Shown here: one piece after another, positions 50,701 through 62,100 of the stretch
How positions within the stretch are numbered: the first letter of the stretch is position 1
Layout: the number at the start of each line of letters is the position of its first letter
Source of the DNA: Liolophura sinensis
Taxonomy: Eukaryota > Mollusca > Polyplacophora > Chitonida > Chitonidae
DNA: 64,000 nucleotides
Direction: 5' to 3'
Assembly: GCF_032854445.1 (NCBI RefSeq)
Contig: NC_088295.1
Span: 70,091,058 to 70,155,057, forward strand
The notes under the pieces: model-generated
Database searches by the model: none
Seen by the model: the letters and a program-made list of their open reading frames with translations, nothing else
What the model was told of the DNA's origin: nothing
Position numbers and translations under genes: made by a program

Positions 50701-50941
50701 ATCTGAGGCAACCAAGAACTACAAACCCGACAACAAACCCAAACAGGTGATAGGGAACTTCGACTTCGACACAGAGTACAGACTGTCTTACATAAGCAAA
50801 AAGGCGCCCATTTGTAAAGCACAGGCTTACCTCATGGAGCAGGAACTTAAACGCCGCAAAGGTGTCCCCAAAAGCACCGATGGCGTCTGGAAAGGCCGTC
50901 AGCGTGGGCCTGTAAATGTGCTTGTAAAGGTTTCGACTTAA
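44724..50941 (+). CDS. SAXO-type stabilizer of axonemal microtubules
   Basis: SAXO proteins bind and stabilise ciliary/flagellar microtubules through Mn repeats and an N-terminal cysteine module. Exons: 44,724-44,791; 47,542-47,770; 48,056-48,281; 48,532-48,660; 48,885-49,116; 50,047-50,185; 50,453-50,941. All are GT-AG with consistent phase, giving 503 residues. Residues 18-25 read KLCDCGRH, the CxCGRH-type N-terminus of the family. Repeat-like [S/T]TxxxxY/F elements recur: ETAYGATF, SLTTAREHF, GTTAREAY, ETQTRHDY, DTEQRATF, ESTTRRTY and DTEYRLSY. The protein is basic, proline-rich and lacks signal peptide or membrane segments. The ATG is the first after an in-frame TGA six codons upstream. 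Repeats are more diverged than in vertebrate SAXO1/2, so I give no symbol; another SAXO subfamily is possible. Intron 1 (2.75 kb) holds a SINE-derived array. Confidence 0.82.
45795..45935 (-). mobile_element. SINE 3' half, reverse, at the left edge of a tandem array
   Basis: AT-rich tail, then CATACTCAATGTTATTTCAC, TATGGTGGGAGGAAACCACTGG and AGAAACCCACGACCATCTTCCC. This is the reversed SINE 3' half and abuts the 60-bp array. Confidence 0.8.
45960..47415 (+). repeat. 60-bp tandem array, ~22-24 copies, in SAXO intron 1
   Basis: Unit: GTCCTCAACTGAAGCTCTGT, CCGGGTTTCTCCACC, AATAAGCCTAACATGGTGATG. Copies are best conserved at 46,900-47,400 and more diverged at 45,960-46,300. The unit resembles the SINE segment GGGCTCTGCCCGGTTTCCTCCCACCATAATGC, so the array probably arose by amplifying the middle of a SINE. 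Because 60 is a multiple of three, the minus strand shows repeated 20-residue frames (RTSHHHVRLIGG...) that are by-products. Confidence 0.9.
47425..47505 (+). mobile_element. SINE 3' tail, forward, at the right edge of the array
   Basis: CCGCCGTTATGCAAGTGAATT, ATTCTTGAGTTCTGC and AATCAAATAAGTAAAC form a forward SINE tail directly after the array. Confidence 0.75.
50190..50245 (-). mobile_element. SINE tail fragment in SAXO intron 6
   Basis: TTTATTTCTTTATTTGACTG, ACGTTTAACACTGTGCTCAAG: the reversed tail of the SINE, only about 55 bases. It starts just past the donor of exon 6. Confidence 0.6.
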
Positions 50942-51565
50942 CGACGTTTCGGTCGAAATGGTAATGGCTTTCGTTCTGTTCAAAGGTTTTTCGAAATATA
51001 TATCGCTTCCGTGAATGTTTTTTATAAATTGTTCGTCCTACCATAAGGCATGCACGCCCCAGTTTAGATTTGATTGGACATATAACGCATTCCTCCTATT
51101 CCTATTGGGACACACCTTGATTCCTACTGGGACACACCTCAATCAACGTTAGTCCAAGTTTTGCGATCTGCTGTGTATTTACGGACAACGCGAAGTCCAC
51201 GAAATGGACCTGTATACCCCTCCCCACTTCCCAGACGCCAAGTCATATTCCCGAGGACAACGATTACGTGTAGCCTACAGACAAAAATTAAGTCAACTAA
51301 CTCCCATCGATTTCAAGACGACCATGTCCTTAAACGGTCTCGCGAGTATTATTCGGTAAGACAGGATTTAACCAATAAATGAAATTCTGTGAAGTGTTTT
51401 TCATGTCATAGAATATCTCCGTTATGAAATGTGCACGTTTTCGAAGTGTCAGTATGGTTGTATGGACACAATGTAATTTAACTTTCCTTGTATGAAAGAT
51501 TCAACATACACGTTGGCTTTGTCCGGTATATAAATGCTTACTGCATATCCGTGGTATGCTCTGTA

Positions 51566-51571
51566 AATAAA
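51566..51571 (+). terminator. Poly(A) signal of the SAXO-type gene
   Basis: AATAAA 625 bases past the TAA, the first canonical signal in the presumed 3' UTR. Confidence 0.5.
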
Positions 51572-51579
51572 TGGTCTAA

Positions 51580-54500
51580 TTCAATGAGGCACTTGTTTGT
51601 GATTCTTAGATAGGAAGTATATACTTTGTATGTAAAGAGGCCAAAACGAGGATATGGAATGTCTGATACTATGTGTCATCAAGAATAAGCTGTTACTACC
51701 AAATTATGTGAGAAATATTTGCTATCAAGCGTTGTATAAGACACTTTTTAAAAACATTCTTAGCTCTGTAATGCCAACGAACGGGTTATACAGAGGTAAG
51801 CATGTATTACCAATATACACTAAAAATAAAAAATGGCATCTAACTTTCCAAAAATTCCATCAAAATTATGAGAAAAAAAAAAGAGAAGAAACCTTTGACG
51901 TGATCACATATTGGACTGCATTCAGATGAAAAGTATCGTTTTAAACAAAACAGTAGGCTAGGTACAGTAGGTGAATAGTCTACTCCCTTATCTATTCTGA
52001 AGGAAAGCGGACAACACTAGTACTGGACACCCACGATCTGGTCGATTTTTATCTGTGTATGCAGTTACGTACTGGCGTCTGATTTCTAACAAGAGCATAC
52101 GCATACCCCCATTATAGCACGCCTATTTGCCTCTGCTGACGGCGTAGCACGGGGTTTTTCTGCACAGAGAGAAAAGGTGGCCTCCTTCACTCATTCATTC
52201 ATATATACATCCATTCATTTATATACGTAGATCTATGATCTATCGGTGTAAATTCAAACTAGAGTGTAACAAGGATATTTTGTTCCACTCTCTATAACAA
52301 GTGATATTTGTGAAATGAGGATGTGCAGAGAAATATTGGTTAGTGTAGGTTGTTCTTTTTGAGAAGCTGTGTATACCATCAAAAAAATTACTTTTTAAAA
52401 TTAGTTTGTCGTTTTCCACAGTGTATTTGTCTGTCGCGGTGGTTTCGACTTTTGTAGAAAGAAAGATTCTGTCCGGCCTTCTCTGCAATGTTTGGACCGA
52501 TTGCACCGATTGAACCAAAACTTGGACAGATGTGAGCCATGCAATCACGAGGCCCACAAGCACGTAAATTTCACTGCATACCCTCAGAAAAAGTTATAGC
52601 GTTGTTATAACACCCTGATAGGGAAATCAGCCATCATATAGTTTCAGTGATGCTTACGAAAGTATCATCATATAGGCCTAAGAGTAAACTTTGTGAATAC
52701 AACGTTCTCAATTCAGAACAAGACGAAGTTATGAACTGTTCGTGCGAAGTCGGTCCGGTTTGTGGTTAAGATGCTGCCTCTGATTCACTAAGTCGCACAA
52801 GACGAGATCAATCCCTTTCTCGGACGGCATATTTGAAAGATTTCCTGCTTTCCTTGCTCTTGGGCCTTTGACACGTGCAAGAACTACGCCGCCTTGGACA
52901 AAGTTCTATTGAGACATAAATATAATCTTTGGAAAAATTCATATAAGTGAAAAATTCTTGAGTCTGGAATTAAACCCCCAAAAAATAAATGAACAGATGC
53001 AGGCATGTGTTCATAGCTGAAGGCTACCTTTACTGTATTCTGTATAACTTCCAAAGAATCACACAGAATCCTAAAATAATCAGGAACACATTTAATAACA
53101 GTTTTTCATTTATGCTTGCAATGTTTATTTCAGACCAAAAAATATATCTATACATGTAAATGAAATTAAGTACAGATTGGCACTAGCGTTAAAATTTATT
53201 TTACTTCAATGAGATTCTAAGCTGGCTAGAAACAAGGTTACAACTGTTCTAATCAGTGACAAATATACGTACACGGAATTCCTTTACTCGGTATAACGAT
53301 TACTCTGACAAAATACATGCATTTATTAAAACCCATAAAGCTGGCGTGGTGGTGGATACATTAACATAGATTAAAATTACTACCCTTTAATGTTAACTGG
53401 CATGCTAGATTCCTGCTGAAATATGCGTATATCTCTTCTAACAAAAATACCTGCTACTGACAACACGTACTCAACACGAATCTACACAAACAAAATACAC
53501 TTTACCTTGATTCTATGCTGTACCTTGAAATCAAATAACATACAACGTTGATACCACAAAAATGAGTCATCATTTACCTTAAAACAAACAAGCTTTATTT
53601 ACCAGGTAAAGCATCACATCACATAAAATCACATAACATTTAATGAACAAGGCAAATTGAAATCAGGTAATAACCAAACAATAAAATAGCTTTAATGCAA
53701 AAAAACAAAAACAAACAAACAACAAAAAAAACCCCAAACAAACAAAACCAAAAAAAACCCATTAATTACCATTTTGTGTGAACAGGAAATACTTGCGAAT
53801 ACAAACAGTGACAATGACTTATGACTAAAAATATTATGATACAAATTGTTCAATTACTGAAGTGAACTAACAGTGTGTTTACTATGTTACTGTACCATTG
53901 CGAAAAATACTAATACATACCTCTGTGAGTTTTGTCATCTCTTTTTATATATATCTCACTACAATAGAGTAAAGTGGAACTGGGTTCATTTTTATATGTA
54001 TAAGAGAAAATGAAATTCAAGGAGTTTTTTGTCATTTTCAAGGCTAGTTTAAACATACCATGGTGCCAATAATGGACTATATTTTAAGTCTGAATTATAG
54101 ATGCTTTAACTTGCATGCATGTATATTGAATAGTACCCTTGCTTTTGCAAGAAATATCTGCACTTCACCTCTGTAATGACCCGGCCTTGGCTCAGTTAAA
54201 AAAAAAATGAACAGCATATATCACTATGCAGTGCTTCGTCTGGGTCAATATTTTTTTCAGCCAGTCACTTAAGCCACTCAGATTTTGTAGTAAATACTAT
54301 TTTTCTTTAGCCATACTTCCTTAGCGGCCATGACTTTTGTAGGTCTCCTTCTGTAATTCGTTTTTATCTGCTTTGGTGTAGCTTCTGGAATCAGTTTGGT
54401 CTCTTCCAGCTTGATCTTGAGTTTATCAAACCTAACCTTTAGAACAATTGCCCTCAAAATAATGGACCAATGCTTGGTAGCGTGTATATGTTTTTTTTTT

Positions 54501-55210
54501 AAAAAAAAAATCATTCCTTTTTTAACCTATCTGTAGGATCCTAGTAAAATGTAATTTTACTAATGTAATCAGAAAAATTTGTTACGAAAATAATTTGTAA
54601 ATTCATTTTATTTAAATGCAACATTATGATCAGTACATTGAGTAACACAGTCTGACAGGAGAAAACCAGACGGCGTACACATTTATGTAACGGCACATAT
54701 TCTGCAACATTTAATTTACTTTGGATAGTTTATTAAGTGGAAAAGTTTAAATTTTTTATGGGAGGTAAATTCATTTACAGGTGTAACTCTACCTTGATTT
54801 ACTTATTTCCTTTGATAATTTTTTTTTCTTTTTTTTTTTTACAATTGGCGATGAAAGGACCCCCCCCCCCCCCAAAAAAAAAAAAAAAAAAATGCCATGA
54901 TTCTCATTCGTTATTAACAAAAATGATTTCAGGCGTTATTTAATGTAAGTCAATTTGCAACAATGCTGAACCACCTTCGTCATTTCTGTCAAGTAATCGT
55001 CATACAACAGTGTTGTTGTTATTTCACCGAGACGTGGCCGTTTGAAATGATGGTAAAATCTGCTGAAAAACCCAGAAAACTCTCATGGTAGATTTTGTAT
55101 AACGTTTGTATTTTTTCTTAAGCAAATAAATTTGTTGCCAAAAACATTCGCATTTTTTCAAATTTTATCGCCATTTCAAAATTTTTTTTCTAAATTTCCT
55201 ACAAGGGCTA
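51580..55210. other. Intergenic stretch between SAXO and CBS
   Basis: A forward SINE tail fragment lies at 52,935-52,990 (ATATAAGTGAAAAATTCTTGAG). Simple A/C runs sit at 53,695-53,760 and 54,855-54,892. Minus frames at 52,240-52,563 and 54,278-54,514 are discussed under findings. No gene is established. Confidence 0.45.
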
Positions 55211-55289
55211 GTGCGAGCGGAGGCCCTGACTATAGCAGAATTATCAGTGAGCGCCCGATATACAGACTCGGCGGTCAGCAGACAATATT

Positions 55290-55420
55290 TAAGCTCGGGA
55301 CAAACTAAGATTTTTAAGGAGTTTCCTGGAGTATTTGTCTTTTTTAAGGAGTTTCAAGTACTTGAAAATAAAATTGTATTTTTCAAGGAGTTTCAAGGAC
55401 TGCGTGCACCCTGTCTATTC
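55290..55420. repeat. Short repeated motif AAGGAGTTTCAAG
   Basis: Three copies of a TTTTTAAGGAGTTTC-like motif (about 55,313, 55,345 and 55,384) followed by GCGTGCACCCTG. It resembles a low-complexity end found in interspersed repeats of several invertebrates; family unknown. Confidence 0.4.
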
Positions 55421-56039
55421 ATCAAATGCAATCACATGTGCAGTATTACATTTAGACTGGTAACTATGTTCACCGATTGAAGTCATACAGAATTTCTGAT
55501 AGAGCTTCCAAAGATTGTACATTTGAGAATATAATCTATATCTCATGGGAGATAACTCTTGTGTAGCTTTATAAATGACAGTTATATTTACTACCCTTGT
55601 ACGGGCCTGAATATCCCCTCTCAGTGTGCTGTGTTTTCCATAACTCTTCCTCCATCAGTTGAAACTGTACACATCTAACATTATAATTTAGATCACATTA
55701 ACAATGTAAAATAAAAAGTCACATTGGTTATGGCTAAAACACTTTCAGAGAATTATTTATGAGGAAACATGTCATGGTGGCATCATGAGACATACCCAGG
55801 TATACATTCAAATACTACATTTTGCATATTCATGTGTATACAAATATAGATGTAAATGTCTGAATAGTGTATTTTAAACAAATCGAGCTTTGACCTACTC
55901 TCAGACAGAATTTAAAATATACATAGATATATATTTTGTCATTTACTGTGAGCGAGAATGTATAAGATGGAGGGAAGCAGAAATATATTGTATCACATTT
56001 ATACAGTGTAGAGACTTCGTTAGTAAGGGAGAAAACTCC

Positions 56040-56173
56040 TCAGATCTGGTCTGTTGTCAGGTGTGTTGTATGCACGTCTTGGGTTTCTCTGGTTGTGATG
56101 AAATTCACCAAATCGATGCGTGTGGCAATTCCAAATATCATTGTCTTGCGTGCCTCATTCCCATGACCAGAAT
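56040..56173 (-). CDS. CBS: CBS terminal exon, distal version
   Basis: Acceptor TGTTCAG, same phase as the proximal exon. It codes [34 protein letters not shown] and a 12-residue extra tail ending TDQI before TGA. The core [18 protein letters not shown] is the same as in the proximal exon, but the preceding loop and the tail differ. Either an alternative last exon or a relic of a second, duplicated CBS copy. Confidence 0.82.
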
Positions 56174-59100
56174 CTGAACAAAATAAAACAAAACACAAGT
56201 AAAAAAGACATTAAAACAAACACAAGCAAATCTGATTCAAGTAACTGAATTCCATCTCTCTGAAAGTAGCCTGTTTAAATGGAATCAGTGTTGCTGAGTT
56301 GTGTTATATACCTACCCACCCTGAGTAAAACTATCATCCTCTGGTAAGTAGCTAATAATCTTCCCCATGTGTGATGCACATATTGGCGGAGAGCAAGTTA
56401 TCTCAAACAGGCCCATCTAACAGCCCTCAAATAGCCCTACAAGCTCTGTTGACTGCTTATTATCCCCAATACCCCAAGAGCAGTGGAAAAATAAGATTCT
56501 TGAAAATTAATTGTCAGAGTCATGGACTGAACTTCAGGGGAAACATTTCCTCCCTGAAGTTTTTCAGGTGTAAGCAGTGTAACCTATTGTCCATTCATTC
56601 CTGCCTTTGAGAAGACTTCTTGTGGACAACCTGCATGGTGACGTACTACTCATGCGTTATAAGAGAACAGTGGTCCACTCAGCTTCGACACAAGTCCCTA
56701 CAGTGCAGGAAAAGGTACACCATCGTATCAGCATTGTAGTAATAAAACATAACTGAGATATCTAAATGAAAGGGAAGTGTCTGGAACAGTGACTTTCATA
56801 CATGGGTGTTATGCTTGAATAGCTAGGGAAAACTACACAGGTAAGGAAAGAATGCTGCGCATGTATAAGAGAATAGAAATGTTACGAGAAAGTGTAGTGC
56901 CTTTGGCAATCAAAAGAAACATGCAGGAGCATTGGGAAATCGAAAGAAACATGCAGGAGCCTTGGGAAATCGAAAGAAACATGCAGGAGCCTTGGGAAAT
57001 CCAAAGAAACATACAGGATGCTTGGGAAATTGAAAGAAACATGCAGGACCCTTGGAAAATCTAAAGACACATGCAGGACCCTTGGGAATTTGAAAGAAAG
57101 AATAGGCAACTTGGCCACAGCTGCTGGAATAACCAGAGATTGCAAGTTAACTCATAGATGCTACATGTACTACATGTATCATGAAACTAATGGTAACTAG
57201 GAAAACTCAGGAGGCTGGAAACCATAAAACAAAGAAGCTAGAGCAACCAATTAAGGCACAGTAAAAGTAATGGAGAAAACTTGAATTTTTAATGTGTAGG
57301 TCATACTGGTAAATACAGATAAAGAAGGGTATAAGTTATGTGTTATTCTAGTTCTTAATGATAACAATGACCCTTGTTTGAGAAACTGACCGATTACTTG
57401 TTTATCTCTTGGCAAATATTGTCAGACATGGAGGAAACTGAACAGAGGATAGACTTCCATGAATGACTTCTTGCATACATGTACTTGTAAAGTATGTTCT
57501 TTAGTCCAAGTACAAACTTAAAACCACAAAGACATCCTGATACCCACTTTTGGCAGATTAGAGGGTTTCCATGACAACCATTTAACTGGGACTTGCGTAA
57601 AAGGCTAAACGAACAGCTCATGGATGAAATTTGAAGTCTTATATCATAAATCATTAGCAAACATGTTCTTTAATTTAGCATTAGATATTACTAACATAAA
57701 TGCCATAAAACAATGTGCACATTGTGTACAATACATTGCATTTATTGGCTGTATTTTTATTGGTATAAATCGCCTGGAGTTATGTCAGTAACAGCAATGA
57801 AATGTTGACATCAGATATGATATATTATTCTGGCCAAATATACGAGGCGTGATTTAATATTGGCATGAGGTATAACAATCAACAAATAATGCGTCATTAT
57901 CCACTGGTCATAAACAATAGTGTACTTTGTAAGGGAGCTTACACATGTGTGCGTTTTTTAAGGAACCCGGTGTCGTAACACCACACAATTGCAAAAAAAA
58001 AAACAAAAAACGAAACATTCAAAAAATTCAAATAATCATTTGCAAGTACATGTAAACTGTCATGGCAGAATTCAAATATATCAATAAAACAAGTGTACAA
58101 GAATGGTAGTACCCTTGATACTGGCACATTGTCACCTGCCTTCAGAGAGTGAATACGGTTCAAATCTACAGTTTGTATACAATGTAGTTTACAAAATAGC
58201 AAAATAATAAAGACTATGATAAAACATGCTGGAATAGAGATCCAGACATTTTGAAACTGTAAAAAAATTCCAACAATTGAAAAATTGATAGAATGCTTCC
58301 ATGAATGCAAAATACACACAAAAATCTTGATTTTAGACTGAAGTCACATATTAAAGTTTGTTTGCCACTGAAGCCGAATCATAATTAATTTACATGTAAA
58401 CGATGTACATTACACATAAAAACTTGAATAATATAACTAACAACAGTGTAGAAATGTTACTTGTTTTATATCCTGCCACATGTTCTTTGATGGAATAATA
58501 ACTTCCCACTGAATCAGCAAAAACTTCATCACCTAATTTCCATAAATATACAACAGTCTCTTGAACAGAAGATAGTTCTGTTAAAGACTCAACTTTCAAT
58601 AAATTTTCACGTTGACTTGTAAAGGGACATACATGCAGGGGGAATACATGCAGCATTTGCCTCTAAGAGATGTATCTCACCAGATGAATAGAGTTGAGAC
58701 ATTTACAATCTACCTGTATGTTCAATGTGTTACGGCACACGGCATGTGTATGAGCTGATAACTTTATGTTTGTATGTATTTCAAAAATGAACACACAGGT
58801 CACGATTTGACTGGCCCCGGTGAGTCCAACAATAATCACACTTGATCCATACAACGTGTACAAGTTACAAATCCACTGAAATTAACTTACGAACTACATG
58901 CAAGAACATGTAGATAAACTTATTCCCAAGAATTACAACAGTGGAAAGAAACCATGCCAGAATAAAGTGCGTAGGAAGGCTAATCTTAGGTAACATAGTA
59001 AACTTAAAAAAACTCAAAGAAAACAGAAAAAAACCCTGCAAAGATACACCTCTAATACCATAAATCCAGACCACATTTTACAACAAAGGATATGGATAAT

Positions 59101-62100
59101 ACATGTCATATGTGGAAAATCTGAGGGGTTAAAATGAAGTACAGAATGCAAACCCAACAACGAAACATACACCGAAACTGCACATTGCGTGCAAATAGTT
59201 TTCTTCTCATCGGTTTTTAAAATATTACAGATGTCCTCTTTTCTTCCAGATATATAGTTTGAAGTTCAAAGGCTAATACACTACTTTTGTTACTGACATT
59301 TTACAAAGGTGCCTATGTTATTATTGTGTTTGTAGTATCAAACATTAGGGCCCTATTCATATTTGCCCCTAGTTGTGATAAAGGTCAAAAGGTCAATACG
59401 AGTGGCTATGCCAAAGATCATAACTTTTTTTTCAATCACACCATTTTCTGCATCTGAAACCAGCAAAAAATGAGAAGATTTACAATCCAGGGAGTTTTCT
59501 AGAATAAGACTCGAATGACAATTATAATCACAGATCTGGGCACTAAAAGTTACATGTCTTAATCAATACAGCAACTATGTAGACAGCCATAGGAAAAGCT
59601 TATAGTTATTGAGATCCAGACATTTTGAAACTGTTCACCTTCGAAACACAATTATAATCACAGATCTGGGTATTAAAAGTTACATGTCTTAATACAGCAA
59701 CTGCCTTGAAATGCCTATAGCTACTGAGGTTCAGTCATATTGAAATTATGTACCTTAATGTATCTTACAATGATGTTTTACTATTATGTTTTGAACAATA
59801 TTAACACTGAAGAATCTATTTATGCTAAACACAGAACACAAAGATACATGGGTTAAATAAGAAAGCAGGGATATGTACTTATACACTGACATCAACGGAC
59901 AAGAATATATAAGCCAATAAGGTACCAGTGAACAGACATATGGACATATTAAGCAACACCTGTTCACTATAAAGACATCAACCCAATTGCTGTATGCATT
60001 TATGGACTAACTACCGGTGTACTGTATTGATTAAAATGTTTGCGTGTACTTATTACTTTCAATGTCTGACTGTTGTTTATATCAAATACATGGGTGAGGA
60101 TGCTAAGTGGGCCGGTGCAAACCATTGCCCTTTCGTAAGTCCATCATGATCTTTCCCATTTGTGAGGTACACAATTTCATGACATGTTAATATTTTTGAA
60201 CAGGGGTGCTCACAAAATTCCAAATAGAAAGTTCTGCCAGTGGCACCATGTATCATATGAATGGTTTATTAACTGACTGGTGTGTTTAACGCCATACTCC
60301 ATAATTTTTCAATTATACATATATGACATCAATCAGATCTATATGTGAAGGACCCCAGAATGTATGGTAAAAAGTACATAGATTCATCAGGTTTCTGACA
60401 GCCCTCCTGACCTAAAGCCACACACGAATCACTAAGAGCTGGGTTAGTACACTCAACCTCAAAGCCATGGGCCTGATGGTTGCAGTCAGCCAGCCCCTTA
60501 ACGATATGACTCACACTTCATGTCTGTAGGTTCACTGAATATGGTTCATTAGCACTAAGAATGAACCATATTCACTGAATATGGTTCATTAGCACTAAGA
60601 ATGAACCATATTCACTGAGTATGGTTCGTTAGCACTAAGAATGAACCATATTCACTGAATATGGTTCATTAGGACTAAGAGTATAACGTTACATTTCAAA
60701 TGTGCTTTCTGACCCGAGGAATTATCCAAGATTAATTGCACCAACTACACTGATATGTTCTGTGAATCCAACCACTGAGCTCATATGTCTGCAGTTTTAC
60801 ACAATTTGGCTCAGTAGTTTTGTAAATATCAGTAATGCAAGCAATGAAGTATAAAATGCCAATAGACAGTGGGTCAATGGTCAGTAAAACAGTGTTTGAC
60901 AAGATTCACATTAGACAGGCTTCCTACTATTAAAAGTGTAATTATTGGCAGGACTCTGACAATACCCTTTGGTCCAAGTTGGCTGAAGAGTAAAAAACCT
61001 GATTTTAGGGCAGAAAGTCAATCTATCAATGCTCTGTGCAGTCAACTGACAAGATGAAGAGCAATTAATGGATATCCCCATACACCGTATACAAATGACA
61101 AATACATTAATTTTGTGGTATGTTAGCACAATCAAGCAGGTCAAGTAGGTTTAGTAGCAACACACAAGACAGACTTTTACATAGAACCTGAGACATAGCA
61201 CACTGCAAATAAACAGCAATACTCACATTGTCTTTGGTCGTGGACAACGAGAACAAAATGATCTGTGTCCAATAACCGGGACAAATGCCCCAGGGAGGTG
61301 TCCATGGAAATCTGAAACAGTCAAGGTGTTTAAACATTATGAACAGAAATTAAAGCTTTATTGCTTTTAGATTTTAATATTCATAAAAAGATGTTTGAAT
61401 GAAATACAAATAAACATGCACAAAACTCATGAGACTGTCACATAATGTTACAGACCAATACAAACTGGAGCTTCTCATATATGTCAGATGATCTAAACCT
61501 AAGTAAATAGCTTTCGGTTCTGAAAATAAAAATTGCAGAGGTTTGTCAACTTTGTTAGATCATCATTCAAATCATTGTTTCTTGAATAACAGTACCTGTT
61601 TGAACTGTTTGTAGGTAACCTTGGAGACAGGGTCCGACCCTCTGACCTTGTTCTTGACAATTTGGGCCATCATGTTGCTAACGGTTACCATGCCTTGCAC
61701 AGTTCTGTAACATCGTGATAAAATCCAGTATGGAAACAATGTCTACACATATCAGGGTGACAAGGTAAAGGTGTTAAGTAATTTGAGGTGAGCAGAAGAT
61801 AAGCGGTCCCCAATCCTTATGACAGTTTTGATAAACATGCAGATTTAGACAGGGTTGTTGGGAAACGTTGGGAATTTTGGGTGAATGCTGGGGATTTTGG
61901 GTGAGTGTTGGGGATTTTTGGTGAGTGTTGGAGATTTTGGGTGAGAATTGAGAATTTTCGATAAGTGGTGGGAGGTGGCTTAATTGATAAAGTCAGTCTC
62001 ATCATTTTTTTTGCTTGCATTTGCTGGAGGAGATTATGGCACAATCCATATTTTTATTACAGCTGTTTACAAATTATAAATAGCTCACCCTGATTCATCC

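Noticed and set aside
50414..50983. 189-codon minus-strand frame
   Set aside because: It is the antisense of SAXO exon 7, whose sense frame continues the spliced gene; the antisense has no family likeness.
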